Positions 7,777 to 16,315 are shown, numbered from the stretch's first letter. The stretch is DNA of 64,000 nucleotides from DATDAH01 sp963792205 (GCA_963792205.1 CAWBVI010000004.1:310001-374000), one strand, 5' to 3'. Notes: generated by a model not told the origin, from the letters alone. Numbers and translations: made by a program.

Positions 7777-9134
7777 ACCTCACCGGCCTTCCAGCGGGTG
7801 TGGAAGGGGCGCTTCGCCGGGCGGAGCGGGGCCCGACCGGCCGACCAGCGACGAGCGAGCGGCGACAGCGGGGCGGCCCAGCGGCCGGCGGCGGTCGACG
7901 CCCGGTAGGCCCGGGGAGACGACCACGCCGTCGCCCACGCCTTCCATGCGGCCCGCTCCCCGACACCGGTCTCCCGCTCCCGACGCAGGGAGAGGAGCAG
8001 GTCCTGGAGGGGGATCTGCACCGGGCAGGCGTCCATGCACGCACCGCAGAGTGTGGACGCCCCCGGGAGGTCGGCCCCGCCATCGGCCAGCAGCGGGGTG
8101 AGCACCGCGCCCATCGGGCCGCTGTACACGCCGCCGTAGGCGTGCCCGCCCGTCTGGCGGAAGACGGGGCACACGTTGAGGCAGGCCCCGCAGCGAATGC
8201 AGCCGAGCATCTCGTGGTACTCACCCGCCAGCAGCTCGGACCGCCCGTTGTCGAGGATGACGACGTGGAGCTCGTCGGGGCCGTCCCGCTCCCCCTCTGC
8301 CCGCGGCCCGGTGGCGATGGAGGTGTACGAGCTGAGGGGCTGGCCGCTCGCGGACCGGGCGAGCAGGTTCAGCATCAGGTCGAGCTGGCGCCAGTCGGCG
8401 ACCAGCCTCTCCATGCCGAGCACGACCAGGTGCACCCGCGGGAGCGCGGTGGCCAGGCGGCCGTTGCCCTCGTTGGTGACCAGCACGATCGAGCCCGTCT
8501 CGGCCACGCCGAAGTTGGCCCCGGTGACCCCGACGTCGGCGGCCAGGAACCGCTCCCGCAGGGCGGCGCGGGCGAAGCGGGTGATGGACTCGGGTGACGG
8601 CTCGACCTCACCCGGGTCGGCGCCGGCCCGCTCGACCAGCACGTCGCGGATCGTGTGCCGGTCCCGGTGCAGGGCGGGGATGATGATGTGGCTGGGCCGC
8701 TCCTCGGCCAGCTGGATGACCCACTCCCCCAGGTCGGTCTCGACCACCTCACAGCCAGCGCCGATGAGCGCCTCGTTGAGGCCGATCTCCTCGGTCGCCA
8801 TCGACTTCGACTTCACGACCCGGCCGCCGGCAGCCACCTCGGTGACGTACCGGTTGGCCTCGGCCGCGGTCGGCGCCCAGCAGACGTGGCCGCCGGAGTC
8901 GAGGACCTTGTCGGCGAACTGCTCGAGCAGATCGGGAAGGCGCGCGAGGACGTCGGCCTTGACCGCCCGCGCCGCCCGCCGCAGGCCGTCGGGGTCTTCC
9001 AGGCCGGCCAGGCCCTCGGCCCGCTTGGCCACGAACCGGTCCACGGCCGCCGTGACCCGCCCGTGAAGCTGGGCGTCCCCCACCGCCGCCGCCGACCGCT
9101 CCCGGAACGTCGACCCGGCCCGCTCGGAGATCAC
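7773..9134 (-). CDS. lutB: Lactate utilisation iron-sulfur protein B
   Basis: A 453-residue LutB homologue: LUD domain in the N-terminal two thirds, then a ferredoxin-like domain. The cluster ligands are visible as C312, C315, C318 and C322 (GCIRCGACLNVCPV) and C363, C366 and C370 (LCGACMDACPV). It would pass electrons from lactate oxidation with LutA and LutC in the cytoplasm. ATGA overlaps with both lutA and lutC show tight coupling. The C-terminal 60 residues are Arg/Ala-rich and less conserved. Confidence 0.93.
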   Translation of the reverse strand: MISERAGSTFRERSAAAVGDAQLHGRVTAAVDRFVAKRAEGLAGLEDPDGLRRAARAVKADVLARLPDLLEQFADKVLDSGGHVCWAPTAAEANRYVTEVAAGGRVVKSKSMATEEIGLNEALIGAGCEVVETDLGEWVIQLAEERPSHIIIPALHRDRHTIRDVLVERAGADPGEVEPSPESITRFARAALRERFLAADVGVTGANFGVAETGSIVLVTNEGNGRLATALPRVHLVVLGMERLVADWRQLDLMLNLLARSASGQPLSSYTSIATGPRAEGERDGPDELHVVILDNGRSELLAGEYHEMLGCIRCGACLNVCPVFRQTGGHAYGGVYSGPMGAVLTPLLADGGADLPGASTLCGACMDACPVQIPLQDLLLSLRRERETGVGERAAWKAWATAWSSPRAYRASTAAGRWAAPLSPLARRWSAGRAPLRPAKRPFHTRWKAGEV

Positions 9135-9871
9135 GGCAGCGCCTCGTCGAGCAGCTGGGCGAGGTGGCGGACCTGGACGGGCTGGCCGAGGGCCTCGCTG
9201 CGGCTCCGCAGCTGGGCCAGGCAGGTGGTGTCACAGCCGACGAGGAGGTCGGGCCCACCCTCGGCCAGGGCGGCCAGCTTCTCGTCGGCCATGGCGACGG
9301 AGACCTCGGGCAGCGTCACCGAGAACAGCCCGCCGAACCCGCAACAGCGGTCGTCGCCCTCCCACGCCACCCGCGTCACCCCGTCGACCCGGTCGAGCAG
9401 AGCCTCCGGTGCGGCTCGGACCCGGAGCTCGCGGAGCATGTGGCAGGAGTGGTGGTAGGCGACCCGGGTCGGTGGGCCCGAGAGCGCCGGGAGCTCGAGA
9501 TCGGCCAGCAGCTCGGCCAGCTCGAGGGTCCGCGCCCCGACCCGCCGGGCCCGCTCGGCCGCGTCGGCGTCACCGACGACGTCGAACAGCTCGGGCCAGA
9601 ACACCCGGACCATCGCCGCGCACGAGCCCGCGGGCACGACCACCGCCTCGGCCCCCGCCGCGAGCTCGGCTTCCAGTGCGGCCAGCGTGGTCCGGGCGAC
9701 GCCGGCGGCCTCGGGCGCGTGCCCCGCGTTCCACGCCGGCTGGCCACAGCAGGTCTGGTCGGCGGACACGCCCACCTCGCAGCCGGCCGCCCGCAGCACG
9801 CGCACCGTGGCCTCGCCCACCTCCGGCTCCAACAGGTCGACCACGCACGTGACCAGCAGCGTCACCCGCAC
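9131..9871 (-). CDS. lutA: Lactate utilisation protein A (CCG-domain Fe-S subunit)
   Basis: A 246-residue protein with two cysteine-rich CCG domains: CCG at 41-43 (DQTCCGQPAWNAG) and 176-178 (DRCCGFGG), plus C84 and HSCH at 141-144. This is the LutA/GlcF-type catalytic Fe-S subunit of the lactate oxidation complex. It is first in the lutABC operon. The start is a GTG with TACGGT exactly 6 nt upstream (9878-9883), so transcription probably starts at or next to the start codon. No GntR-type lutR regulator is adjacent. Confidence 0.93.
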   Translation of the reverse strand: MRVTLLVTCVVDLLEPEVGEATVRVLRAAGCEVGVSADQTCCGQPAWNAGHAPEAAGVARTTLAALEAELAAGAEAVVVPAGSCAAMVRVFWPELFDVVGDADAAERARRVGARTLELAELLADLELPALSGPPTRVAYHHSCHMLRELRVRAAPEALLDRVDGVTRVAWEGDDRCCGFGGLFSVTLPEVSVAMADEKLAALAEGGPDLLVGCDTTCLAQLRSRSEALGQPVQVRHLAQLLDEALP

Positions 9872-9954
9872 ACGCCAACCGTAGGCACCCCTACCGTACG
9901 CACCCCTAGGACATGAGTGAGCAGGCAGGACGTTGTCCCCACAGACCTCCTAGA

Positions 9955-10025
9955 GCTTCGCCAAGCTGCGCTTGGCGAACAGGGCAGCTGTGCTCATTGG
10001 TCGCCTCGCCAGTCGGCTCGGCTCC
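9955..10025 (+). repeat. Dispersed hairpin repeat, copy 1
   Basis: About 70 bp shared with the copies near 13621, 57312 and 62664. It starts with a 9-bp stem (TCGCCAAGC, loop TGC, GCTTGGCGA). Next comes GCTGTGCTC, then a conserved arm ending in CGGCTCGGCTCC. It lies between the divergent lutA and HIT genes. The HIT -10-like box TACCGT begins 2 nt after the repeat. A further resemblance upstream (CCTAGAG) is shared mainly with copy 3. Confidence 0.85.
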
Positions 10026-10038
10026 GTACCGTGGGCGC

Positions 10039-10452
10039 ATGGCGGGGTGCGTGTTCTGCTCGATCGTGGCCGGCGACATCCCCGCCCGGGTCGTGCTCGA
10101 CGACGATCTCGTCCTCGGCTTCCTCGACCAGCGGCCCCTGTTCCCGGGTCACACCCTCGTCGTGCCCAAGGCCCACGTCGAGACGCTGGCCGACCTGCCC
10201 GACGACCTCCTGGAACCGCTCTTCGCCGCCGCCCGTCGCACTTCGGCCGTCATGGAGTCGGCCCTCGGCGCGGCCGGCTCCTTCGTGGCCATGAACAACC
10301 GGGTCAGCCAGAGCGTCCCGCACCTGCACGTCCACGTCGTCCCCCGCAACCGCAAGGACGGCCTCCGGGGCTTCTTCTGGCCCCGCAACAAGTACGAATC
10401 GGACGAGCAAGCCGACGAGATCGCGGCCACGCTCCGAGCCGCGCTGACCTAG
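10039..10452 (+). CDS. HIT family nucleotide-binding hydrolase
   Basis: A 137-residue histidine-triad protein that hydrolyses or transfers nucleotide monophosphates, probably a purine nucleoside phosphoramidate or Ap4A-type substrate. The triad is HLHVHVV (H95, H97, H99). The N-terminal CVFC (C4, C7) and FPGHTLVVPKAH regions are typical. The ATG has TACCGT 6 nt upstream, directly after the hairpin repeat. Longer frames starting at 9913 or 9972 run through that repeat and are not supported. Confidence 0.92.
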   Translation: MAGCVFCSIVAGDIPARVVLDDDLVLGFLDQRPLFPGHTLVVPKAHVETLADLPDDLLEPLFAAARRTSAVMESALGAAGSFVAMNNRVSQSVPHLHVHVVPRNRKDGLRGFFWPRNKYESDEQADEIAATLRAALT

Positions 10453-10492
10453 ACCTCTGTCGTCCGACCCCGAACGCCGGTCGGCGGGCTGA

Positions 10493-12112
10493 TCAGGCCG
10501 GTTCGGCGAAGGCCGCCGCTCGGCGGAGCTCTTCGAGCGCGGCGGAGATGGCCCTGGCGTCGTCCCGGTCGGTCTTGGCCCGGTCGAGGGCCTCCTGGGC
10601 CCGGGCGATGAGCTCGGCCGTGTCGGGCACGACGCCCGGCTCGCGATCGACCAGGTCGACGACCGCGGCCGACGCGGGCTCGTCCTCCCCGCCGAAGGGC
10701 CGCACCACCAGCTGCTCGCCCGCGAGCTCGGGCACGGTCGCCGCCAGCTCGACCAGCGCGTCCTCGAGGTAGCCGGCGAGCTCCCACGGGTCGCCGAGCA
10801 GCTCCGGCGTTCCCTGCAGGCCGAAGTCCAGCTGGTCCCGGTAGCTCATCACCGTCATGTTCAGGCCGGCCCCGTCGAAGATGGGCCCCATCGGGTAGTT
10901 GGCCACCAGCCGGGCGCCGGCGGAGTAGAGCGGGAACGGGGGGCCGGGCACGTTGGAGATGGTCACGTTGAACACCGGCCGGTGCACGTTGGCCAGGTGC
11001 ATCCGGGAGTAGAGGCGCGCCGCCCGCCCGAGCAGTGCCGGGGCGGCGAACTCGGCCCAGTCGGTGAGGGCGTCGGCGCCGATGGCGTGGCGCTCCTTGG
11101 CCTCCCGGGTGGCGTCACCGATGACCTGGAGGCGCACCACCGGGTCGCTCACCTCGGTGGCCAGGCCCACGAGCATCGACGAGACCCGGTTGCCCATGGA
11201 CCCCTTCTCGTCCTCGGACCGCACGGACACCGGGACCATGGCCACGAGCGGCCCGTCCAGCTCCTCGCCGCGGGCCTCGAACCAGCGGCGGAGGGCGCCC
11301 GCACAGAGGGCGAGGATGACGTCGTTGACCTTGACCTCGTGGTGGGCCTTGATGGCCTTGACCGCCGGCAGCGAGAGCGACGTCGCCGCGAACACCCGCT
11401 GGCGGGTGAGGGTCCCGTTGATCGACGTCCGCGGGGCGGCGAAGGGAGACGGCGGGCTGTGGGTGGTCGGCAGGCTCCGGCGGCCGAGGGCGGCGTCGAT
11501 CGTGCGGCGGGTCACCTTCACCAACCGCACTGGCGAGGTCAGCAACGAGGCGGTGGCGTGGGTCAGCATCTCGAGGTCGGACGGGATGGCGTCGGGGATC
11601 CACTCCTTGTCGGGCGGTGGGACCTCGGTGACCTCGGGCTCGAGGTCGAGGGTGGCGACCGTGATCTCGTTGCCCGACGCCCCGTCGATGGCGGCGTGGT
11701 GGACCTTGCTCAACACGGCCACGTGCCCACCCGCGACCCCCTCGATCAGCCACATCTCCCAGAGCGGACGGCTGCGATCGAGCGGGATCGAGTTCAACCG
11801 GGCGGCGATCTCGGCCAGCTCACGAGGGCCGCCGGGCGCCCGGACCGCGCAGTGCCGGAGGTGCCAGTCGATGTCGAAGTCGGGATCCTCGATCCACAGG
11901 GGGTGGTGGATCCCGAAGGGCACCTCCCGCAAGCGGCGGCGGAACGGCGGGGCCAGGTGCAGGCGACCGCTGTAGACCCGCTTGAGGTGGTCGATGTCGA
12001 AGCGGTCGCCGAGGTCCGAGGGGTCGAACACCGCGAGCCCGGCGACGTGCATCGGCGCGGTCGGGGTCTCCATGGAGAGGAACCCCGCATCCAGACCGGT
12101 CAGCCGTTGCAT
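10493..12112 (-). CDS. Wax ester synthase/diacylglycerol acyltransferase (WS/DGAT)
   Basis: A 539-residue bifunctional acyltransferase that makes triacylglycerol or wax ester from acyl-CoA, acting at the membrane and lipid-droplet surface. The catalytic HHxxxDG motif is HHAAIDG at 138-144. The start MQRLTGLDAGFLSMET and the later NVTISNVPGP segment are diagnostic. The protein is about 70 residues longer than many homologues because of an acidic, helical C-terminal tail. A purine-rich GAGGGGGAGA Shine-Dalgarno lies about 5 nt before the ATG, so this gene has a leader, unlike many neighbours. It fits the acyl-CoA theme of the window. Confidence 0.93.
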   Translation of the reverse strand: MQRLTGLDAGFLSMETPTAPMHVAGLAVFDPSDLGDRFDIDHLKRVYSGRLHLAPPFRRRLREVPFGIHHPLWIEDPDFDIDWHLRHCAVRAPGGPRELAEIAARLNSIPLDRSRPLWEMWLIEGVAGGHVAVLSKVHHAAIDGASGNEITVATLDLEPEVTEVPPPDKEWIPDAIPSDLEMLTHATASLLTSPVRLVKVTRRTIDAALGRRSLPTTHSPPSPFAAPRTSINGTLTRQRVFAATSLSLPAVKAIKAHHEVKVNDVILALCAGALRRWFEARGEELDGPLVAMVPVSVRSEDEKGSMGNRVSSMLVGLATEVSDPVVRLQVIGDATREAKERHAIGADALTDWAEFAAPALLGRAARLYSRMHLANVHRPVFNVTISNVPGPPFPLYSAGARLVANYPMGPIFDGAGLNMTVMSYRDQLDFGLQGTPELLGDPWELAGYLEDALVELAATVPELAGEQLVVRPFGGEDEPASAAVVDLVDREPGVVPDTAELIARAQEALDRAKTDRDDARAISAALEELRRAAAFAEPA

Positions 12113-12186
12113 GCTCGTCTCCCCCTCGTCGTCTGTAGCCCGATGCTAGGACTGGTTCCGGATCGGTGCCGCAAGCAGTACCAGAC

Positions 12187-13554
12187 TCATCCCCAGGGCG
12201 CGGGACCGCCAGAACGGGTCGGCGTGACGATCTCCTGCACGAGGCCCTTGGCGTCGTGGCGGCGGTCGCCCAGACGGCGGACCTTCCCGCCCAGCAGCGC
12301 CCGGGCCGTCACCGCCACCACTGCGGCGTCGAGGACGTCGTCGGGCGCGGCACCCTTCGGCGGGCGAGCGACGATCCCGTCGATCCCGGGAACGAGGGGC
12401 CGGAGCACGGCCAGGCGCTCGTCCCGGCCGGGCCGGGTCTTCTTGGCGTGGGTCATGGGCACGCCGTGCAGGGCGGCGAAGGCGGCCTCGGGATGGCACT
12501 CGAAGATCCGGCCCTGGCGGGTCGGGTCGAGCAGGCGATCGACCTCGGTGATCCGGGGGACGAGGTGCCACGCCTGCTGCGAGAGGCCGACGCCGCGCGC
12601 CGAGCGGGAGCGGGCCAGCGCCTGCTCGTAGGTCCGGGCGCCGAGGACCGGCCGCACGGGGGCCGGGAAGACCGATGACCGCCTCGCGCCGAGGACCTTG
12701 CGGGCCTCCTCGTCGCACTTCCGCGGCCCGTCGTCGGAGAGCCCGATGGGGATGTCGACGCCGATGGCGCCGACCTCACCCTTCGTGTGGCGGGCCGCCA
12801 CCCGGGCGAAGCGCTCCACCACCTCGACCGTGGCGTCGCCGTCCACAGGGAGGGTCACCACGCACCAGCCGCCAGGGCAGGCGTCGGCGCCGGCAACGGC
12901 CTGGGGCAGCCCGAACTGGTCGAGGCAGCGGGCCAGCCCGTCGATGTGGATGTCCCGGCGGCGCTGCGGCGCCCAGGCCTCACGGGTCATCCGGAACCGG
13001 GCCAGCGGCTCGCCCGCGCCCCGCCGGAGATCCATCTCGACGCCGTTGCGCTCGTAGCCGAGCGCTTCGGTGACCCCGAGCGACGCGGCGTTGTCCTCCC
13101 AGGCGAAGGTCTCGCACCATCGTGCGTTCAGGCCGGCGAACGCGAAGTGCAGGACGGCGGCCCGCATCTCTTTGCCGATGCCCTTGCCCTGATGGTCCCG
13201 CCCGAGCCACGAGCCGCTCTCGGCCACCCCGGTCTTGGTGAAGTTCTTGGCGAAGATGTCCTGCACGCCGACGACGGTCGGCTCGGGCTCGAGCAGCACG
13301 ACCGCGAAGCCGAGGGCCCAGTTGTCCGGCGCCAGCTCGGTCCGCTGGCGCCAGAACCACTGCAGGGCGTTGCGCTCCAGGTCCGGCGACGGGGCGTCGG
13401 TCCACGGGTTGGAGAAGGGCATCGTCTCCGGCGGGTGGATGCCCATCCGGAGGAGGTCGACCATGGCGAGGAGCGCGTCGTCGTCCGGGTAGCGCAGCTC
13501 GAGCCGAGGCGTGCGCACCCGCAGGTCGAACAATGGCCAGTAGGGGTGCGCCAC
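12187..13554 (-). CDS. Fusion of GNAT acetyltransferase and DUF429 domain
   Basis: A continuous 455-residue frame. Residues 1-195 are a RimJ/RimL-type GNAT domain: RTPRLELR start, then WLGRDHQGKGIGKEMRAAVL (115-134) as the acetyl-CoA loop and NAASLGVTEALGYERNGVE. Residues 222-455 are a DUF429 domain, a predicted RNase-H-like nuclease family: GADACPGGW, GVDIPIGLSDDGPRKCDEEA, ECHPEAAFAALHG and the final PPKGAAPDDVLDAAV. The GTG at 13554 has GAGACT 6 nt upstream. Starting at 13632 would run through the hairpin repeat. Substrates of both domains are unknown. Confidence 0.8.
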   Translation of the reverse strand: MAHPYWPLFDLRVRTPRLELRYPDDDALLAMVDLLRMGIHPPETMPFSNPWTDAPSPDLERNALQWFWRQRTELAPDNWALGFAVVLLEPEPTVVGVQDIFAKNFTKTGVAESGSWLGRDHQGKGIGKEMRAAVLHFAFAGLNARWCETFAWEDNAASLGVTEALGYERNGVEMDLRRGAGEPLARFRMTREAWAPQRRRDIHIDGLARCLDQFGLPQAVAGADACPGGWCVVTLPVDGDATVEVVERFARVAARHTKGEVGAIGVDIPIGLSDDGPRKCDEEARKVLGARRSSVFPAPVRPVLGARTYEQALARSRSARGVGLSQQAWHLVPRITEVDRLLDPTRQGRIFECHPEAAFAALHGVPMTHAKKTRPGRDERLAVLRPLVPGIDGIVARPPKGAAPDDVLDAAVVAVTARALLGGKVRRLGDRRHDAKGLVQEIVTPTRSGGPAPWG

Positions 13555-13574
13555 CCGCCCAGTCTCGCCCAGGC

Positions 13575-13694
13575 CCGTAGGACGTGCGCGGAAAGGCTGC
13601 GGCCTGGTGCGCTTGACCTGGGACATCGCCAAGCTGCCGCTTGGCGATCAGGGCTGTGCTTGCCTGGTCGCCTCGCCTATCGGCTCGGCTCCTC
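13575..13694 (+). repeat. Dispersed hairpin repeat, copy 2 (long form)
   Basis: This copy matches copy 4 over a longer stretch, including an upstream GCGCGGAAAGGC block and GACCTGGGACATCGCCAAGC. The hairpin is TCGCCAAGC, loop TGCC, GCTTGGCGA; the loop carries one extra base relative to the other copies while the stem is kept. The common 3' arm ends in ATCGGCTCGGCTCC. It lies between the divergent GNAT-DUF429 and methyltransferase genes. The methyltransferase -10-like box TACCGT follows at 13712-13717. Confidence 0.85.
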
Positions 13695-13723
13695 GTCCGG
13701 GACGGTCCATATACCGTGCGGGC

Positions 13724-14350
13724 GTGTCCCGGCTGATGGCCTTCTGGTACGACCGCATGCTCGACAAGGTCGAAGTGGCCGGCCTGAGGGCGTGGCGGGC
13801 CGACCTGCTCGAAGGCCTCTCGGGCGAGGTGCTCGAGATCGGGGCGGGGACCGGCCTGAACCTCGACCACTACCCCGCCTCGGTCACCCGGCTGGTCCTG
13901 GCCGAGCCCGACCGGCACATGCGGGCCAAGCTCCGGCCCAAGGTCGAGGCGCTCCGCGCCCCGTTCCCGGTCGAGGTCGTCGACGGGTCGGCCGACCGGC
14001 TCCCCTTCGACGACGACACGTTCGACGCCGTCGTGTCGACGTTGGTCCTCTGTTCGGTGCCGTCCGTGGAGTCGGCCCTGGCCGAGGTCCGCCGGGTCCT
14101 CAAGCCGGGCGGCCGGTTCACCTACCTCGAACACGTCGCGGCCATCGAGAACCCCAAGCGCCATCGCTGGCAGCGCCGGTTCGAGCCGCTGCAGGTCCGG
14201 ATCGCGGACGGCTGCCACCTCACCCGGACGACCGATCAGGCCATCCCTGCCGCCGGCTTCACCCTCGAGGAGGAGCGGCGCGAGTCGATGCGCAAGATGA
14301 ACGCCCTCGTCCGGGTGAGCGTCCGGGGCCACGCCCTCAACCCGAGCTGA
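13724..14350 (+). CDS. Class I SAM-dependent methyltransferase
   Basis: A 208-residue cytoplasmic methyltransferase. Motif I is VLEIGAGTGLN (37-47), an acidic residue ends strand 2 (LAEPD), and DAVVSTLVLCSVP with VLKPGGRF are motifs IV and V. It resembles small UbiE/phospholipid-type methyltransferases, but the substrate is not evident. The GTG start has TACCGT 6 nt upstream; an ATG four codons later (13736) is an alternative. The crotonase gene follows after 22 bp with its own -10-like box. Confidence 0.85.
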   Translation: MSRLMAFWYDRMLDKVEVAGLRAWRADLLEGLSGEVLEIGAGTGLNLDHYPASVTRLVLAEPDRHMRAKLRPKVEALRAPFPVEVVDGSADRLPFDDDTFDAVVSTLVLCSVPSVESALAEVRRVLKPGGRFTYLEHVAAIENPKRHRWQRRFEPLQVRIADGCHLTRTTDQAIPAAGFTLEEERRESMRKMNALVRVSVRGHALNPS

Positions 14351-14372
14351 CCCACCGGCCTACGGTGCGCGC

Positions 14373-15137
14373 ATGAGCATCCAGTACGAGACCGACGGCG
14401 CCGTCGCGGTCGTGACCATCGACCGGCCAGAGGTGCGCAACGCCGTCGACGGGCCGACCGCGGCCGAGCTGGCCGATGCCTTCCGCCGCTTCGACGCCGA
14501 CGACGACCTGCTGGTCGCCGTGCTGACGGGGGCCGAGGGCACGTTCTGCGCCGGCGCGGACCTGAAGGGGATCACCGATGGTCGGGGCAACCGGGTGACC
14601 CCCGACGGCGACGGCCCGATGGGTCCGACCCGGATGTTGCTCGACAAGCCCGTCATCGCCGCGGTCGAGGGCCACGCCGTCGCCGGCGGCCTCGAGCTCG
14701 CGCTCTGGTGTGATCTGCGGGTGGCGGCGAGGGACGCCGTGTTCGGGGTCTACTGCCGGCGCTGGGGCGTCCCCCTGTGCGACGGCGGCACCATCCGCCT
14801 GCCCCGGCTGATCGGCCACAGCCACGCCCTCGACCTCATCCTCACCGGGCGCGGCGTGTCCGGCGACGAGGCGCTGCGCATGGGCCTGGCCAACCGCCTG
14901 GTCGCGCCCGGCACGGCCCTGGCCGCCGCGGTCGTCCTGGCCGAGGAGATCGGCCGCTTCCCCCAGCAGTGCCTGCGGTCGGACCGGCGCTCGTCCCATG
15001 ACCAGTGGTCGCTCGACCTCGACGCCGCGCTGGCCCGGGAGACCGAGGTGGCACTGGCCACCATCGCCTCGGGCGAGACCCTCGAAGGGGCCATGCGCTT
15101 CGCCGAGGGCGCCGGCCGCCACGGCGCCTTCGACTGA
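14373..15137 (+). CDS. Enoyl-CoA hydratase/isomerase family (crotonase)
   Basis: A 254-residue crotonase that hydrates or isomerises enoyl-CoA. The oxyanion-hole motifs are visible as GTFCAGADLKGI and the AVEGHAVAGGLELALWCDLRVA helix. The catalytic-loop region has CRRWGVPLCDGGT in place of the classical Glu pair, so the exact reaction is open. TACGGT lies exactly 6 nt before the ATG. A strong shared terminator hairpin follows (15152-15185). Confidence 0.9.
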   Translation: MSIQYETDGAVAVVTIDRPEVRNAVDGPTAAELADAFRRFDADDDLLVAVLTGAEGTFCAGADLKGITDGRGNRVTPDGDGPMGPTRMLLDKPVIAAVEGHAVAGGLELALWCDLRVAARDAVFGVYCRRWGVPLCDGGTIRLPRLIGHSHALDLILTGRGVSGDEALRMGLANRLVAPGTALAAAVVLAEEIGRFPQQCLRSDRRSSHDQWSLDLDAALARETEVALATIASGETLEGAMRFAEGAGRHGAFD

Positions 15138-15151
15138 CCGCCGGACGCGAC

Positions 15152-15185
15152 GAGGCCCGCTCCACCGAAATGGAGCGGGCCTCGA
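15152..15185. terminator. Bidirectional hairpin terminator between crotonase and Rpf-like genes
   Basis: A perfect 14-bp stem (left arm CGAGGCCCGCTCCA) with a 6-base loop, CCGAAA. It lies between two convergent genes and lacks a long U-tract in either direction, as is common in high-GC actinobacteria. Confidence 0.8.
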
Positions 15186-15212
15186 CGTCAACGTCGAAGG
15201 TTTCAGGGACCC

Positions 15213-15980
15213 TCAGCCGTAGTAGGCACCGCAGTGGGGCCAGTGGTGGAGCCCGGAACGGACCCGCACCCGGTCGGCGATGGTCGCCTGGTACCACGCC
15301 GGCTTCTGGTTGGGCATGCCCTCGCCGCCATAGGCCTGCCAGGTACCCACGTTGAACTGGAGCCCGCCGTAGTAGCCGTTGCCACTGGCGACGGCCCAGT
15401 TGCCGCCCGACTCGCAGTTGGCGACACCGGACCAGCGGTTCACGAGCTGGCGCCGATGGCGGGCCACCGCGAGGGCGTAGAGGTAGATGTTCACCGCCCG
15501 GGCCTCACGCCGGAACGTGTGCCAGGTGGCGTCGCGGTGACCGCGGACCCGGGCGTTGCCCCAGCGGAACCAGCGGCCGTGACGCCACTGGAACTTGCCT
15601 TCCTGCTGGTACGCCTTGGCCACGTGGCAAGGGGTGTAACCCCGACCGCAGTTGCCGTAGTCGACCCAGCGGGGGTCAGGGCCCCGTCCACGGCTGGCCC
15701 GGGCCGCCTCGGGGGCCGCAGCCTCCGTGGTCGTCGGCGCGGGGGCTGCCGTCGTGGTCGGTGCCTCCGAAGCGGGGGCCTCGGTGGTCGGGGGGGCCGG
15801 CTCCTCCGTGGTCGGGGGAACGGCCGTGGTCGTCGGCGCCGGCACCGCCGTGGTGGTCGGGGCCGGCTCCGTGGTGGTCGGCTCGTCGGCGGCTGCGGCG
15901 ATCGCGCCGCCGTCGATGGCGCCGACCAGGCTCAGAACGAGCGTCAGACCGAGGGTCGTCAGCCCGATCTTCTTGATCAT
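15213..15980 (-). CDS. Secreted resuscitation-promoting-factor-like transglycosylase
   Basis: A 255-residue exported muralytic enzyme. An N-terminal signal peptide (MIKKIGLTTLGLTLVLSLVG, ending near an AxA-type site) is followed by an 80-residue Thr/Pro/Ala/Glu linker. The C-terminal Rpf-type transglycosylase domain has VANCESGGNWAVASGNGYYG with the catalytic Glu of CESGG, then GGLQFNVGTWQAYGG. Rpf enzymes cut peptidoglycan and promote exit from dormancy. A central W/R-rich segment (WRHGRWFRWGNARVRGHRD) is unusual. The ATG choice rests on the signal peptide. A long leader precedes it. Confidence 0.88.
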   Translation of the reverse strand: MIKKIGLTTLGLTLVLSLVGAIDGGAIAAAADEPTTTEPAPTTTAVPAPTTTAVPPTTEEPAPPTTEAPASEAPTTTAAPAPTTTEAAAPEAARASRGRGPDPRWVDYGNCGRGYTPCHVAKAYQQEGKFQWRHGRWFRWGNARVRGHRDATWHTFRREARAVNIYLYALAVARHRRQLVNRWSGVANCESGGNWAVASGNGYYGGLQFNVGTWQAYGGEGMPNQKPAWYQATIADRVRVRSGLHHWPHCGAYYG

Positions 15981-16179
15981 CTCTCGCACAGTTGTCGTGC
16001 TCCTTGGGGGGACGCCCCCACCGGGTCCAAGCGCGCGACGAAGAGCTCTGGGGTGAGGGTTCACCGGTGCCGGACCCGTTGGGGGCCGGTGGCTCGAGCT
16101 GGCCGTCTGACTGGTGTGCCGCCGAAACGGCGGCGACCAGGAGGCGCTTCTCTTGGTGGGGGTGGCAGGAAGGATCGTA
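15981..16179 (-). promoter_or_regulatory. Promoter and ~190-nt leader of the Rpf-like gene
   Basis: The 335-base gap to the next gene (16316) holds this leader and both divergent promoters. Reading the minus strand, a TACGAT -10-like box lies at 16174-16179, placing a transcription start near 16167. The leader contains several stems: CGCCGCCGTTTCGGCGG near 16120-16137 and TGGGGGCG paired with a C-run near 16005-16020. It also holds GGTGAACCC near 16060. The last resembles one block of the c-di-AMP (ydaO) riboswitch that controls actinobacterial rpf genes, but other conserved blocks were not found, so no riboswitch is called. Confidence 0.4.
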
Positions 16180-16315
16180 TGTTCCGTCATCGAATCGCAA
16201 CATTTGGGCCTTGTGAACGTCGTCACATGGCTCGATCCGTCCATTCGGCCCTTTACCCAGACATGACGAATCCATGACATCCCGCGGCCGGGCCCCGGCT
16301 CCGTATCCTGCGGAC

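Noticed and set aside
9913..10038. N-terminal extension of the HIT protein
   Set aside because: The extension is translated repeat sequence (LVASPVGSAP) and bypasses the well placed -10 box and ATG at 10039.
15720..15900. Tandem DNA repeat in the Rpf-like gene
   Set aside because: The periodic GTGGTCG pattern is explained by codons for a Thr/Pro/Ala linker, not by a separate repeat element.
16040..16140. ydaO (c-di-AMP) riboswitch before the Rpf-like gene
   Set aside because: Only one short block (GGTGAACCC) fits; the other conserved blocks were not found, so I list only a leader.
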